From Trichuris trichiura (taxonomy: Eukaryota > Nematoda > Enoplea > Trichinellida > Trichuridae): a stretch of DNA of 64,000 bases. Made by a program: the position numbers and the translations under genes. Position 1 is the stretch's first letter; every line of letters begins with the position of its first letter. Where the stretch lies: contig JBAJFE010000030.1 of the NCBI GenBank assembly GCA_037903355.1, positions 87,182 to 151,181 of the forward strand, given 5' to 3'. Under the pieces are notes generated by a model. It made no database searches. It was not told the DNA's origin and was given only the letters and a program-made list of their open reading frames with translations. Below are positions 1 to 11,728 of the stretch, piece after piece.

Positions 1-3000
1 GCAGATATTGATCACCTTAGCAGCTAGTGAGTCTTAAAGTTGAAAAGTTTGTTCATATCCATTTTTACATTTCGCCTGAATAGAAATTACTTTTTACAAG
101 TTGCCATGCTTAGTCACGAAGCTGATCCCGGCAACGGAAGAACAAGTGATGTCATTTGCGTTTGACGATCTTCATAGTCACCACTTCTATTATGCAGCAA
201 TCATTCATTCTCAAAATGGAAAACTGTTAGGCGAATATCTGATTGCTGAGTAATGTCGTTAAAGCGTCTTTTATTGCTGTCCTGTTTTAGCATTGCTATG
301 TCTTTGTACTTCAAATCTGATTGCTGGTTTACTTATTAGTAAGACAACGATAGTGCTAGCTAACACTTGAAGGCAATAACCAAACATTTAAAAACTTGAA
401 CTAAGAAATAACAAGGTCACCACGCTGGGAAGTCCATTCATACACACACAGATCACGTGATACGTAAAACTGAGGTTATATTTTTAGTAGTAAAATCATT
501 TCCAGCGTTAAGGAGACTGCCTGCCAAATTATTCATACAAGGAAGGATTTCGAATGCGTAATTCTTGTTAACAGGGTGGTAGAATTTTAGAGTATATAGA
601 TTACAGTAAGTCCCATTTTGAAAGGAAAAATAATTAAAATCAGAGCATTCAGGCTTTGGCTTCCAGCCCTCATCAGCGGTCAAGTAATTAATCAGTGTGA
701 CCAATGACGACCGGTGGAATCTAAAACCTGAAAGCACTACTTTTAATATTTTTCAGCTGTCTCTTAGCCGCCTCACTGTCATACCGTGCGTTTGCTTGCA
801 ATCATGTTCTGCCTTTACCGTTGCGTAAGCCAAAGCGTATGCCTCAAATCTGCCTTAGACTCAGCTAAAGGCAAAACAGGAAATTCGAATTGCATTTTTT
901 GACAAAGGGGTATATAAGAGACGACGTCCATTTTCCATTTCCATAAAAAAGCTTGTCGTTTGTAAATTCTACACAGGAACAATCTTTAAAAAAATTAAGT
1001 GTGATAATTTCAAGCTAAGTATTATTCCTAAAGTTCTGAGAAAGCGTAAGATACATTCTGTTAATATTTTCTCATCCATTATGTTCATAAGTGGTTCATG
1101 AAGTCTTTGCGTGAGATTTTCAAACTGCTTTTACCCACTTTTCTTTATGTGGTATTAAGCGTTTATTAAATGGAAGAAAACTCCTGATAAAAAATACGTC
1201 GAAAGCAAAAAAATAGTAAATTAGGCGCCTTGCACTTTCGGCAGTTATTAACATGTTTATGAGGCAGTTATGCATTTGTCCTCTAATTCTCAATCATTCG
1301 TAGAGAACAAGTTCGTTCTCAAAGCGCTGAAGTTTAAGCAATGCTTTATTACTTTCATAATGACTGCCTATCCTCTGATTGTAGTAATATCTGTTTCACC
1401 CAATCAAAGGGCAGAATGAAAAAAATAGTGGAAGCAAAAGCTGTATGAAGATCTGAACTGTTATGTTCCAGTACTATTGTCATTACGTTGGTTGTTTAAA
1501 CTATTTTTGCGCCCTTCTAATTTTAATACTAACGTGATGGATGAATACGCTTAGATTTGTGCCGCATTTGTAGTTACAAACGATTAAATCAGTTGAAAAT
1601 TTACCTGGATAACACTTGCTCAACACACCACCTTCGTAGTACATTAAGATTTTACCGTTTAGATTAAGCTAAAGCTTTCTGTCTTGCTGAACTGTATGTT
1701 TTCAGAGTATCACCTCAGCGTTCACAAAGGCAATTTCACTTCTGCAGTCTTTACCCGCCGGGTCAACCGTTATATGGTCCTCGCGACAGTGAATATGCTG
1801 GACCAGCATGCAGTTCCCAAATGTCTGAGCTGGAGAAGGGTCTTATACTCGGACCGTTCTTTGCCGAATTAGTATTTGGCCCAAACGGAAAATGAGCAAG
1901 CTGACATCTATTTGAAAATAAAGCGTATGGTGGCTGTTTGGGTAAAGAATACCACTGCTGCTTCGCTTGAAACTTGTCGGGAGGAAGTCAAGTTTACGTC
2001 ATCCTTAAAAGCATTCACTGAAACAACTCCTTGAAATTGTCAGCGCTAATGTATAAGTAGATTTAACCTCATTCTTCGGGAAGTAAAAGTTTACTGTAAG
2101 GCTTGTATACGCTTAATAAGGATTATACTAAGTTCAAGTGCAAAAGCTTGTCGCTTGCGCCAGCATTCTAATCATTCGCACTGATGAAGATGAAAGGTGC
2201 ATTTGCTTAATGATCACTTCACCTCCGTTTTAGAAATCCCACTGACAATGAGAAGGCCTTCATGAGGTTACTCGTCTAAAGGATGGTAATACAGACTAAC
2301 GGAAAAGAGCTTCTAAGGCTCTCAGATTGCAATTACAAACCGAGATATAATGTGGGAATGAAATGAAATAAAATGTCAGCTGGTGTTTATTTTTATTTCC
2401 GCTATTCCAATGCTTTTGTCATCTGCCAGCACGTTTGCAAGACAACAGCAAAATTTCCAGTACTTTTCCCATCTTGTTCATTTTCTTAGGCTAGGGGATG
2501 CTCTCTATTCATTAATGCTGTTGAGTCTATTGAGCGGTATTATTCTTTAAAAATATACACCGCTTACGTATGATAGCTGTAGAAGCCTTATACGACTTTT
2601 ACCGTGGAACTTTCTTGACCAGCTGTCGTCTGCGGCTAGCAGGTAATGGGATAAATTCTAAATGAATATTCACGTTGACAAGAAACTTTCATTGGAGTGG
2701 TAAGGAGCAAGCTAAAACTGATATATTTATCCTGTGCAGATGTAATTTTATTCAGCCTACAAAACAATAACAAAAAATAATAACAAATATAAAATAAAAT
2801 AAATTAAGATGGCTTGAAAACAGCCCACTATAAGCCTCTGCAGGCAGGTTTCTTTCCAAAACGTGCAGCCTTTTTCTTCCACGCTTACTTAAATCAAACG
2901 CGTTCGAAGTCTTTAAAAATCTCCAACATCAATCTGTTATGGGTGTTTTTGAGGATATTCAAGAGAGAGAAGTTGTTGACTCAGACTGCCCCGCAAGAAA

Positions 3001-3180
3001 GGCCAGATTTTTCCGTTGTAGCCGTCGAAGGCGCCTGAAGCGGGACTCCACAGAAAATGTGGGGTTAGAAATTAACACGTGACACCAAATGCAGTCGTAA
3101 ATGGGTCAATAAGGTATGTATCTATTGCGTCCCCTGTCGTGATTCCGCAAACCACCTGACACGGAACGAAGCTGCTCATT
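1..3180. other. AT-rich stretch, no gene recognised apart from one possible exon
   Basis: Mostly stop-dense in all frames. A TATATAAG box at about 911 on the plus strand could be a promoter element, but nothing recognisable follows. The possible minus-strand exon at 453-731 is listed separately. Confidence 0.4.
453..731 (-). CDS. Possible terminal exon of an unrecognised gene
   Basis: An open frame of about 90 codons follows a good acceptor (GTGCTTTCAG) and ends at TGA. The peptide has an aromatic and cysteine-containing part (CSDFNYFSF, TYCNLYTL). I do not recognise the family. Its composition looks more protein-like than neighbouring frames, but it could be chance. Any upstream exon would have to lie to its right, before the transglutaminase 3' end, and I see none. 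Confidence 0.25.
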   Translation of the reverse strand, partial: SGFRFHRSSLVTLINYLTADEGWKPKPECSDFNYFSFQNGTYCNLYTLKFYHPVNKNYAFEILPCMNNLAGSLLNAGNDFTTKNITSVLRIT

Positions 3181-3189
3181 TAGGATCGA

Positions 3190-6100
3190 CTAGAGGACGC
3201 TGAGTTGTACATTCTGATGGACTCAGGAACAGAAAAGCGTAATGTGCAAAGACTCTTTCCAGAAGATTGAACCCAGCGCAGTCAAGACTTTAATACCTGG
3301 CTGTTCGCGAAAGCCGCCGCAGCCCTGGGACAGTCATTCAAACCGGTCGCTAAGTACGTGTAGTTTGTCGAGCTGGGTACGGTTGTCTACCAGTAACGTA
3401 ACAGTTGAGTGCCTCTTAAGGGCTGATTTCCCACAGCAGAACAAGCGTGTAGTCGACCGTGCCCAATGGTCTTTCATATCTGAGGATATCAGGCTGTGAG
3501 ATGGGGAAAGCGATGCCGGCAACGGCGGCTGCGTGTGGCCAGGTTGTTAGCGGTAAAGTTTACTTGCTCCGACAGGCCAGCAGGCCAGCCGACGATCAAG
3601 CAGGAAGTGAGCATCGGCGAACTGATCATCTGTGTGAGTCTTGGCCTGACCATAGCCGGGGAACTGAAGCTGCTCAGCGGGCCATTGTTTTTCGGCGGTT
3701 CTACTGTGTCTTGTAGATTGAGCACCTGTGCACCGACAGTAGCAGGCCTGTACCAAGCTGGCTGCGTGAGTGTTTCTAATTTTCAGTTCGCGTAGAAAAT
3801 AAATGACTAGCGCAGCCATTCTCAGCCTTTTTTGCGCTAGGCCCCCTTGGAAGGTGTCCTCAGGTGCCAGACCCCCCTTTTCCTATTGGTCGATTAATTT
3901 TTGCGTCTTTTGTATAGCACCCAATCAGCTTTCGATGGCAACCTCCTAGGATCGAGTTAATGCACTGATACAATGCGAATATACAGTGGTCAAATCATTT
4001 GAAACGAGCACTTGCTGTTCTTCGAAGCTAACAATGAAACCACTTCGTCAAGTCGAGTGAGAATTTCTGCCAATCCTCTATAAAGGGATGCTGCTATGGG
4101 TTAACCAATCCTCTATAGAGGACTGGCATAAATTCTCACCCTTCTGATCTGCCTAACTGCGCTTGTTCCAATAAGGCCTCTCAGCCCCCCTTGACGACCT
4201 CCTGGCCCCCCTCTGAAAAATTTTCGATTTCGCCCCCTCTGACACCCTCTCGGCCAACTCCCCTGGGGCCCCAGGCCCCAAGTTGAGAACGGCTGGACTA
4301 GCGTCTTAAAAGTTTTCAGTTTAGTTTAGGCCTAGGCGGCTGTAGCGTTGTAATCGGCTGCTGAGGAACGATTGAGAAGCCTGACGGCTAATAAGGAAAA
4401 TTTTACTGCCAACGAGAGCAAAAACACTGAACAGCGAGTAGCAAAGTTGGCAAGTCCGAATCCATCGTGCTGTGAGCGGCGCACTTATATACCTCTACTT
4501 TACTGCGCTGTTGGTCACCTGACCAGCATAGGTCACGGATCGACAGCCGTTAGAAGTTTCCGCCAGAGGCCTACGCGGATCTTCGGCGAGGTCGCAAATA
4601 TTGACGTCTTTGCCTGGGAAATCATCCGTGGTAAACACGTTGCGTCAAGGGGCTCCGGACTCGCAACCACCGGCACAGCTGCCTACAAAAACTGTTGACA
4701 AGTTTAGGGTCTTTCCCATTAGCAGCCCTCCAGTCGCAATGTAAATTCGCCAAAACAGTGTGCAAAATGAAAGTTCCCGAGATCCAAATTTGATTTCGCT
4801 TCCCACTGGACGACGCTTCCGGAGACTGCGCGAAGATTAACGCTAAGCCGCATTAGCAAACCTGTTCATGTATGCAGTGTATACGAACAAATGAGATAAA
4901 AGGCCGGACCAAACCTGAACGCCTACTAATGAGCCTCTTTGATTAGCGCTTCCTACGGACGCGCGAAGCGCAACACTGGCTGAAGGGTTCCTTTTGACCT
5001 TTCTATTTCTTGCACCACCGCCGCAAAAGCCGCATTAGCAGCAAGCTAGTTTCCATTCAGCTGTCCTTTCGGAGGTGTTAAAGTGCGCCCGTCCGCCAGC
5101 TTACTTTTTATGCCAACATTAGGCTTTCATCAGGAAGGTTGCTATGGCCACTTCCAACTTACTTCGCAGTGTCTGTGACAAACGCGCTACGCTATCGGTC
5201 CTCCAGGAAAACGGGGTCATCCATCGCGTCAAGGTGTGCTTTTGCGCAGTACAAATGAACATGTGGTGGAGCCCCCCCAACGGACGGCGGCCTGTATGAA
5301 GGTGCTCCAGGTGGGGATGCAGAACAGATGTACGCGTTCGCACTGGCTTGTAGCTAGACGGTAATCACCGTGACAAGCGCCTTGTTGTTTTACTATATTG
5401 TGTGTGCCATTCAGGAGCTACACCTACACCTTGCTCTATTGAGCTTCACCGTTGTTGCGCCGCGGATCCAGCAACATTGACAATGTAAACTGGCTATCGG
5501 CCAGCACTAGACAGATCATCTCTATACTTCGAAGCGAGGACACTCAAATGTAGGCGCCTGAGCGACCTATTAGGCAGCTGACGGTTTCATCCATCGAAAC
5601 TGTTGGAGTTGTCGCACAAATGGCTATAAGCTAATGGCAGTGAACCGATGGAGATTGACCACGAGGGTTGAACATCAAACTAAAGGAGTCGATCAGTGGA
5701 AAATTAACTAAGAACAATCACCCATCCACGGTAAAAAACGATAGCGAATCACGGCCAGGGTAGACATGGGGAGACCTTATGCCACCTTATAGGGTGAATT
5801 AAACTCTCGGTCGGTGGCGAAGTACAAGCGTTTACTGCGTAACGGACGCGATAGTGCAAAGAGAAAGCTACGGCAACATGAGCGCTACGACAGTTTGGAC
5901 GCTAGGCGAAGTGAAACGCTTCCCACAACTTAAGCTTAGACGACTTGCGTAGGGAAAGAAGGAATTTGAAGATTCGAAAAAGAAACATGGCGAAACAAAT
6001 TGGCGTGCATAGACGCAGCAGTCTGAGCCGTTTAGAGCTCTTCTCCTTAGTGACGGAGTTGAATAGCGTTACTGATTTCTGCCTACGATGTAAATAACAG

Positions 6101-6450
6101 CATGCAATCATTGATGACTACCAAAGATTATCTTGAAGGAATAATGAAATGGTGTGAGAGGTTACTGTCCATAGCTGTCGCATGTCGCTAGTGTGTCGAC
6201 TACCGTCTTCGAAGAGCAGATGAAGCAAGTTCAGTCATCTCCATTGGAAGCTCCGTCACGGCTGCGCGTTTAGCCTACTAAAGGTTTTGCAGGCAAAACT
6301 GGAACGCCTTAAGTTAGAGCATGAGCAATTTAAACGCCAGAAGCACCTTTAGGTGGCATATGAACAGAAACGTTTCAAGGAAGAGCAGAAACAGCAAGCA
6401 TATAAGCGATAAATCGACGCTTTGACAAACAGGAATGCTAATTTTGCGCA
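3190..6450 (+). mobile_element. Degenerate retroelement-like scraps
   Basis: A GC-richer block with weak protein-level hints. An ILMDSGTE stretch near 3212-3235 resembles a retropepsin active site, and a charged helical stretch with stops near 6290-6410 (LERLKLEHEQFKRQK) resembles an LTR-retrotransposon gag. Every frame is broken by stops, and no LTR pair was found. An alternative is unrelated GC-rich sequence. The hAT element at 3813-4295 lies inside. Confidence 0.25.
3813..4295. mobile_element. hAT-type MITE, copy 1
   Basis: Short inverted termini (CAGCCATTCTCA... and ...TTGAGAACGGCTG) are flanked by a perfect 8-bp duplication, GACTAGCG, at 3805-3812 and 4296-4303. It has no coding capacity. 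A second copy in the opposite orientation lies at 39002-39481. The 8-bp duplication and CAG termini are the hAT signature. Confidence 0.88.
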
Positions 6451-6971
6451 GACGAAGAGCTACGCCCATCCCGCGCTCGTTTTTTGTTCAGCATTGGTTA
6501 TATGTAAACGGAGTGCGAAAGAATGATGAAACGTGTAGCTCAAAATAAGTCCTGAGCACCTGCTGCGCAAACGACCGGCCTTCTCCTGTCTAACGATTTT
6601 TGCCAAAAAGTCCCGCTGTTTCCACCGATGTCAATGCAGCTCGGGTTGCCGACATGGCTCACCTGTATCCAGCTGCAAGACCGTTTAGTTCTGATGAAGG
6701 TGACGTACCATGTTTCCTCTGTAATAAAATCTAGTTGCGGTCGCCCGCTAGAATGACACACTTAGCAAGTCCGTTAGAAAATACGACGGGCGTAGTATAT
6801 TTAAAAAAACCAACTTGCATATGGTTTGATTACTGTGCTGTAATTTTCATGAATGAAGCGTTTGGTGAACGCGTTTGTCAGGTGCTTTGACGCAATCTGT
6901 TCGAACGAATTCTTTTAGTGATTGTTGCAATTTTGGGTGCAAAAGGGAATAAAACTTTTACTGCAAGGCAA

Positions 6972-7025
6972 GATGGCTGTAAATACGAAGAGATATAGCA
7001 TGGAGTACAAGAAAGCAATCGTAGA
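6972..7025 (+). pseudogene. Possible transposase N-terminal helix-turn-helix scrap
   Basis: The frame from ATG 6972 reads TKRYSMEYKKAIVEDS, like the start of pogo/jerky-type helix-turn-helix proteins (RY..E.K...V). It diverges within 20 codons and no DDE domain follows. Could be coincidence. Confidence 0.22.
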
Positions 7026-8235
7026 AGACTCCCTGGGCAGGAATTTGAGAGCTTTAATACCTCCGCCGTCCGGCGGAGTTTGTCCAATTTTCCACTTCAT
7101 CTGTTCACTGGTTCTGACTTAAGGTTCTGCAAGCGTTGGAGGTATGCTCAAGCTATACAGATCCATTTTTGGCGCCACTGGATAAAGAAGGGTGTTATGC
7201 CCCATCGTTCATTGGACGTGAAAAATGAACGAATAATGAGCGAATTTGTCTGTTGGTGATTTTATTATTTTGGTGGATTCCAACAGTCCCAGTGGGAGTT
7301 GGCCACTGGGCCATTATTCCCGCAAAGATGGTGTTGTTCGTTCGGCAGACATGTGTTAACTTTCACGATAGTGCATAATGTACGCCACCAGTCACTTACT
7401 TGTCTTCCAACATCAAATGCCCCCCGTCGATTTAACTCATTCATCATTATTCAGGTTTTTCGCAATGTAATCCTATATAACCACGCTTGGACCATCTCTT
7501 CAGCTAGTTTATCGCACCTCTTGACGCTGCTTACAGGTTGACTTTCTTCTCTCAGCATTAAAGGGTTAGCACTGTTCGTCGTCGCAGTATCAGTTGCAAC
7601 ACGTACTACGTCAAATTAAAGAGGTGATATTTCATTAACAGGCGTTTAGGTTTTCATGTTTGTTTGAAAAAATATTACGAAGCGTCATGAACGAAGACTT
7701 TTACAGTCGAGGATGTTAGCATGAGGTGGAAGTTTTGTCGCTGTGGTCGCCCACGCCTACCTAATTTTGACATCACGTTTACTTGCTCGCGAGGTTTAAG
7801 TTTTAGTTTTGTCTGTCGACGTCGCAGAGAACGGTCGCTTTCGTGTGCTCTAGTAAACGCCGTATCCTCGTGCGTATTTCATCTCTTGTCACCATTTCAG
7901 CTCGGTTCGTGACACGAAGTAGTAAAAACCTTGGGGCAGGTTTACATGTTTCTTTACAGAAAGTATCCGTTTAACTCCAAACTAAAGTTCGCAGCATTTG
8001 GGATAGCACTTCTCTGTCATCAAAAGTTTTCCAAGAGACGGATGGTGACGACGGGCCAAGTTCAGGCCCAGACTTCCATGGGCTGTTTCAATAAAAACAT
8101 GGGAAATTGGTAAATCGAAACAGAAAAGTTCACGTAACGTTCGCTTAACTGTTCATTTGTTTTTTTATTTGAGAATTGTCGTAGCGTCGTAACAAAACGA
8201 AAAGTCTGAAAGGCGTTACCGTACTCACGAAAACA

Positions 8236-9182
8236 GGGTCTAGTATGTTGTCTCCCCACCGGAAGTTCAGGCAGCTACTTCAAAGCGTTATCTGCAAATC
8301 TACGGCGTAATAAATGGTTGTTATTGGCGCAACGGACGGACGTTATCTTCAGGTTTAGTGAAAGGATGGAATTCAGCAGGTGCGCATGCATTGTAGTTGC
8401 GGGAAACACAATGGGGTCTGCAGGTGTTCAAGCTGAGACGTCGTGTAGGAATTCGTGAAAAACATCGCAGGTCAACTTTCCGAGCTGAGGCGTGCCTTGG
8501 TAGACAGGGTAAATCTCATTCTGGTTTATGTCTGTCCCGGGATCTAGTGACAACTTCCCATCGACAAGTGGAGGCACCGCAAAGAGGCACTGACGCCTTC
8601 TGCCTGATTAGGTACACCCAAGTGAACCCGTCGGATGCGCCTGCTGCGAAATCGACGCGTTGCCTTCGTCAGGGTGAGCGCCTGCGTTAGCAGTACATAC
8701 GCTTTTTCCCTTTTTCCGTTACTCACTGCTTGCGTGTTCAGTGATCGCTAAATAACGTTAATTTGCGCCAAGCTTCTTGTCGTTTGCTTCACGGTCAAAA
8801 CTGCAAAACCCAACAACAGCAACGAACACGCGTCATGTTAACGTTTAGGCTTAGGCTTAGGCTTAGGCTTAGGCTTAGGCTTAGGCTTAGGCTTAGGCTT
8901 AGGCTTAGGCTTAGGCTTAGGCTTAGGCTTAGGCTTAGGCTAGGCTTAGGCTACGGCAGGTCAGGAGGCCGGCAGGGTTATAGAACGCACTTGCAAACAA
9001 TCAGCAGAACGGCCAACTGTTTCCAGATGTGCAGCGTTCCTTTGCTGATACGCATCGCTCGTATGTGTACACAGTGAACAATAGCTTAGGTCAGCCATTG
9101 TTCAGGTGACGTAGTAATGGTCACGTGACCGGCTTTGAAGTTGCCGCCTGAACTTCCGGTGGGGAGACAACATACAAGACCC
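8236..9182. mobile_element. MITE with 51-bp terminal inverted repeats carrying a TTAGGC array
   Basis: Terminal inverted repeats 8236-8286 and 9132-9182 match at 48 of 51 positions and begin GGGTCT. A perfect 8-bp duplication, CGAAAACA, flanks the element (8228-8235 and 9183-9190). No transposase is present. The GGG start with 8-bp duplication suggests Merlin-like or Mutator-like ancestry; I cannot decide. The element contains the telomere-type array at 8845-8951. Confidence 0.85.
8845..8951 (+). repeat. (TTAGGC)n telomere-type tandem array
   Basis: Sixteen perfect TTAGGC units (8845-8940), one unit missing a T, then one more. TTAGGC is the nematode telomeric repeat. Here it is internal: unique sequence and transposon terminal repeats lie on both sides, so it is not a chromosome end. 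Confidence 0.97.
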
Positions 9183-9419
9183 CGAAAACAAAAAATCAGT
9201 CGTTGCAACTTTTATAGATTGTAACTGGTCAAAAAAATATCAGAGCTTTTATGTATATATCTCACGCGATATAGTGGCACAACATCGCTAATAATGATAT
9301 AAAATTAATACCAGATACAGCCATAAAATACGATTAAAAGCACATGGTTATTCAGTGTGCGGCATAAGGAACAATGTTATGCATAGAAATGAGGCAAGCA
9401 CTCATGCTCGAATGAGTTG

Positions 9420-9564
9420 TTAGTTTCCCACAGCAACTCCGACTGCTCCATGGATATCTTTCAGCTGGTCACAGGAGAAACGAGCGATGATAACGCGCTG
9501 AGTTCCCTCTCTATACGGTTTCACTGTGTGACGGGCTTTGGCATACGCTCGGGGTGGAATTTTC
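9420..9564 (-). CDS. Transglutaminase exon 13, C-terminus and stop
   Basis: Encodes [34 protein letters not shown], then the stop TAA at 9422-9420. The SC.QL.D..G motif ends the last barrel in the family. No clear AATAAA is visible just downstream. Confidence 0.9.
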
Positions 9565-11627
9565 CTAAAGAAATCACTAAATCATGAGTAACTTCAAGTA
9601 AAAAATTGCGTACTTGCATGGCACGTCCACAGTTTCCACTACACCTGGCCCTTCGATGATAAATTTACAACCGGTCAAAGTTACTGGCAGAGGATTGCTA
9701 AAATTAAATTCGATTTCGCTGCTCTTACCAACCACCAGTGGCTCCAAAACCTGTTTGCGTACATTTAGTAGACAGAATTATTAACACACGTCAAGAGCTA
9801 GCACGCTTACATGAATCGTTATGTTTGGTGCTGAGGCAACCATATCTCTGGATTCCACGAAGACCTGTTCCGTCTGCTGCACCGTAGCTCTAACCATAAT
9901 TGTGAAAGTGAATGTGTCACCAGATCTGCTCAGGTAATCATTTAAGCTGAGGACACTGCTAAATTTGCGTGCTTAAAATGTACTGGTCAATAGTGTTTGA
10001 AGCGAGATAACGTATTATACTTTCGTTTGGGCGAAAAGAAAGTACTGCTCTTTCATGTTTTACTTTAATGCTGTTCCGACTGGCAGAGTGAACAGATACA
10101 ACTCGAAAGGAGAGATTCACCTAAACGATAAGTAGCAAGCATTAAAAGAACTACTCTGTCTTATCCTCAAATCTTCGAATGCGTATCGTACGTCTCTCTC
10201 TTCCTTAGCGTTGTTTTTCATTATGATTGCTAAACTGGCGTCATCACCAAGAACGAAGTTCTCGTCCAGCAGGAACTCAAAATCAACATCTGACTCTGGA
10301 TTGTTCGCCAGTAAACGAGAAATAGTATCAGCATATCCAGGAAATAGGGATTCCATAACTAGGGTACGCTTTTCTAAAACCAAAAATGCGCAGTATTCAG
10401 CAACAACAGCTAAAATGTTATACTGAAACCAGTAATAACTTCATTCTTCCATAGGAAGACAAATCGTTGTCAATAAAAAAAGCTTAATGAAAATTAAAAG
10501 TTCGTTCAGAAACCAGAGTTTTCGGGACAGCTTGTCTCGCCGTCAGCAGTCGATAGCATTGTTAAACAGTTCGCTGACTTGCAGACCTGTTTCCTGCTTA
10601 ACTAAAAGAGGTCCACGCCGTTATTTCCTGCAGTCAAAATTCAATTAAGTGAAAAAATTGAGCATAGATAGAGAAGAACTATTTACAGATTCTAGAAAAA
10701 TTATTCTCAGCCACAGAGCATTACCATCACTGATGCTGACAACGAAATAAAATATAGAACCGTAAAATAAAAAAGTAAAAGCACAGGCAGTTGCCCCTTA
10801 ACGATATCGCATTTTAAGTAATTCCTAAATGACATTGAATAAAATGGGTGCCTTGGAAAAACTATGTTCTAAGAATGGATAGCTTTTGTGCTTCTGCCTT
10901 CCTACTTGTCAAACAATTAGGAAGGCTAAGAGTCTTGAAAGGAACGTTTTGCTTATTCCAGCAAATTTCTATGGCACCCTAGTGACTTGGATGACCTCCC
11001 AGGTAATGTGCAAATGGTTTTTCTAGCTTCAGAAATACACAGTCTGACGAAACCTGTGGATCTGACTATTATAACTGTTGTGTCCGAAGGACCATGTATC
11101 TGAACCCGCGAACCATTGTTGCCCACTTGATTTATAGCAGTGCAGTTTTATCAGACGGGCCCGGTTACTGACCTAATTGTTGGATGTTTATGCGTTGTTA
11201 CTGATTAAAGCCTCGGACGAACAAGCACATAATAATAACCACATTCAAAGCTTAGTGTTTACGCAAGCGATTAAGCCCCTAGACGACAAAGTCGAACGCA
11301 TTTGAACGGAACCTTGGCGTTAGCTTGTAGACAAAGTCCTGAAACTTTCTCAGCTCACTTCCTCTTTCGATTCGTTAGCACAAATGCCATAGAACCGCTT
11401 TAGTTCGTATGCAGTGGAACTTCCAAAGCTGACCGCTCCGTAAGTTGACTGAGCTTTCACAAATTAGTCGGCTCGCACGTATTCAGATGGAAGGCTGACT
11501 TCTAAGCGCTGACCACCTCTGTCAGTTGTGTTAGATTGCTCTCTAGAAGTTGACCAATCAGATTCGCTCTACACTGTGGGATCAAACAGATATGCTTTCC
11601 TCCCTAGATGTATTACTTTTTGTATAC

Positions 11628-11668
<41 letters not shown>

Positions 11669-11688
11669 CCGCGGATAACGAGGGCCGC

Positions 11689-11728
<40 letters not shown>

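Noticed and set aside
3459..3819. Cluster of overlapping open frames on both strands
   Set aside because: The region is GC-rich, so stops are scarce in several frames at once. No frame has recognisable protein motifs or splice context.
8845..8951. TTAGGC array as a chromosome end
   Set aside because: Non-repeat sequence and matching transposon termini lie on both sides, and a host gene follows at 9.4 kb.
8763..9077. Open frame with long (Leu-Arg)n repeat
   Set aside because: It is the translation of the TTAGGC tandem array inside a MITE; any repeat of 6-bp units without stops stays open.
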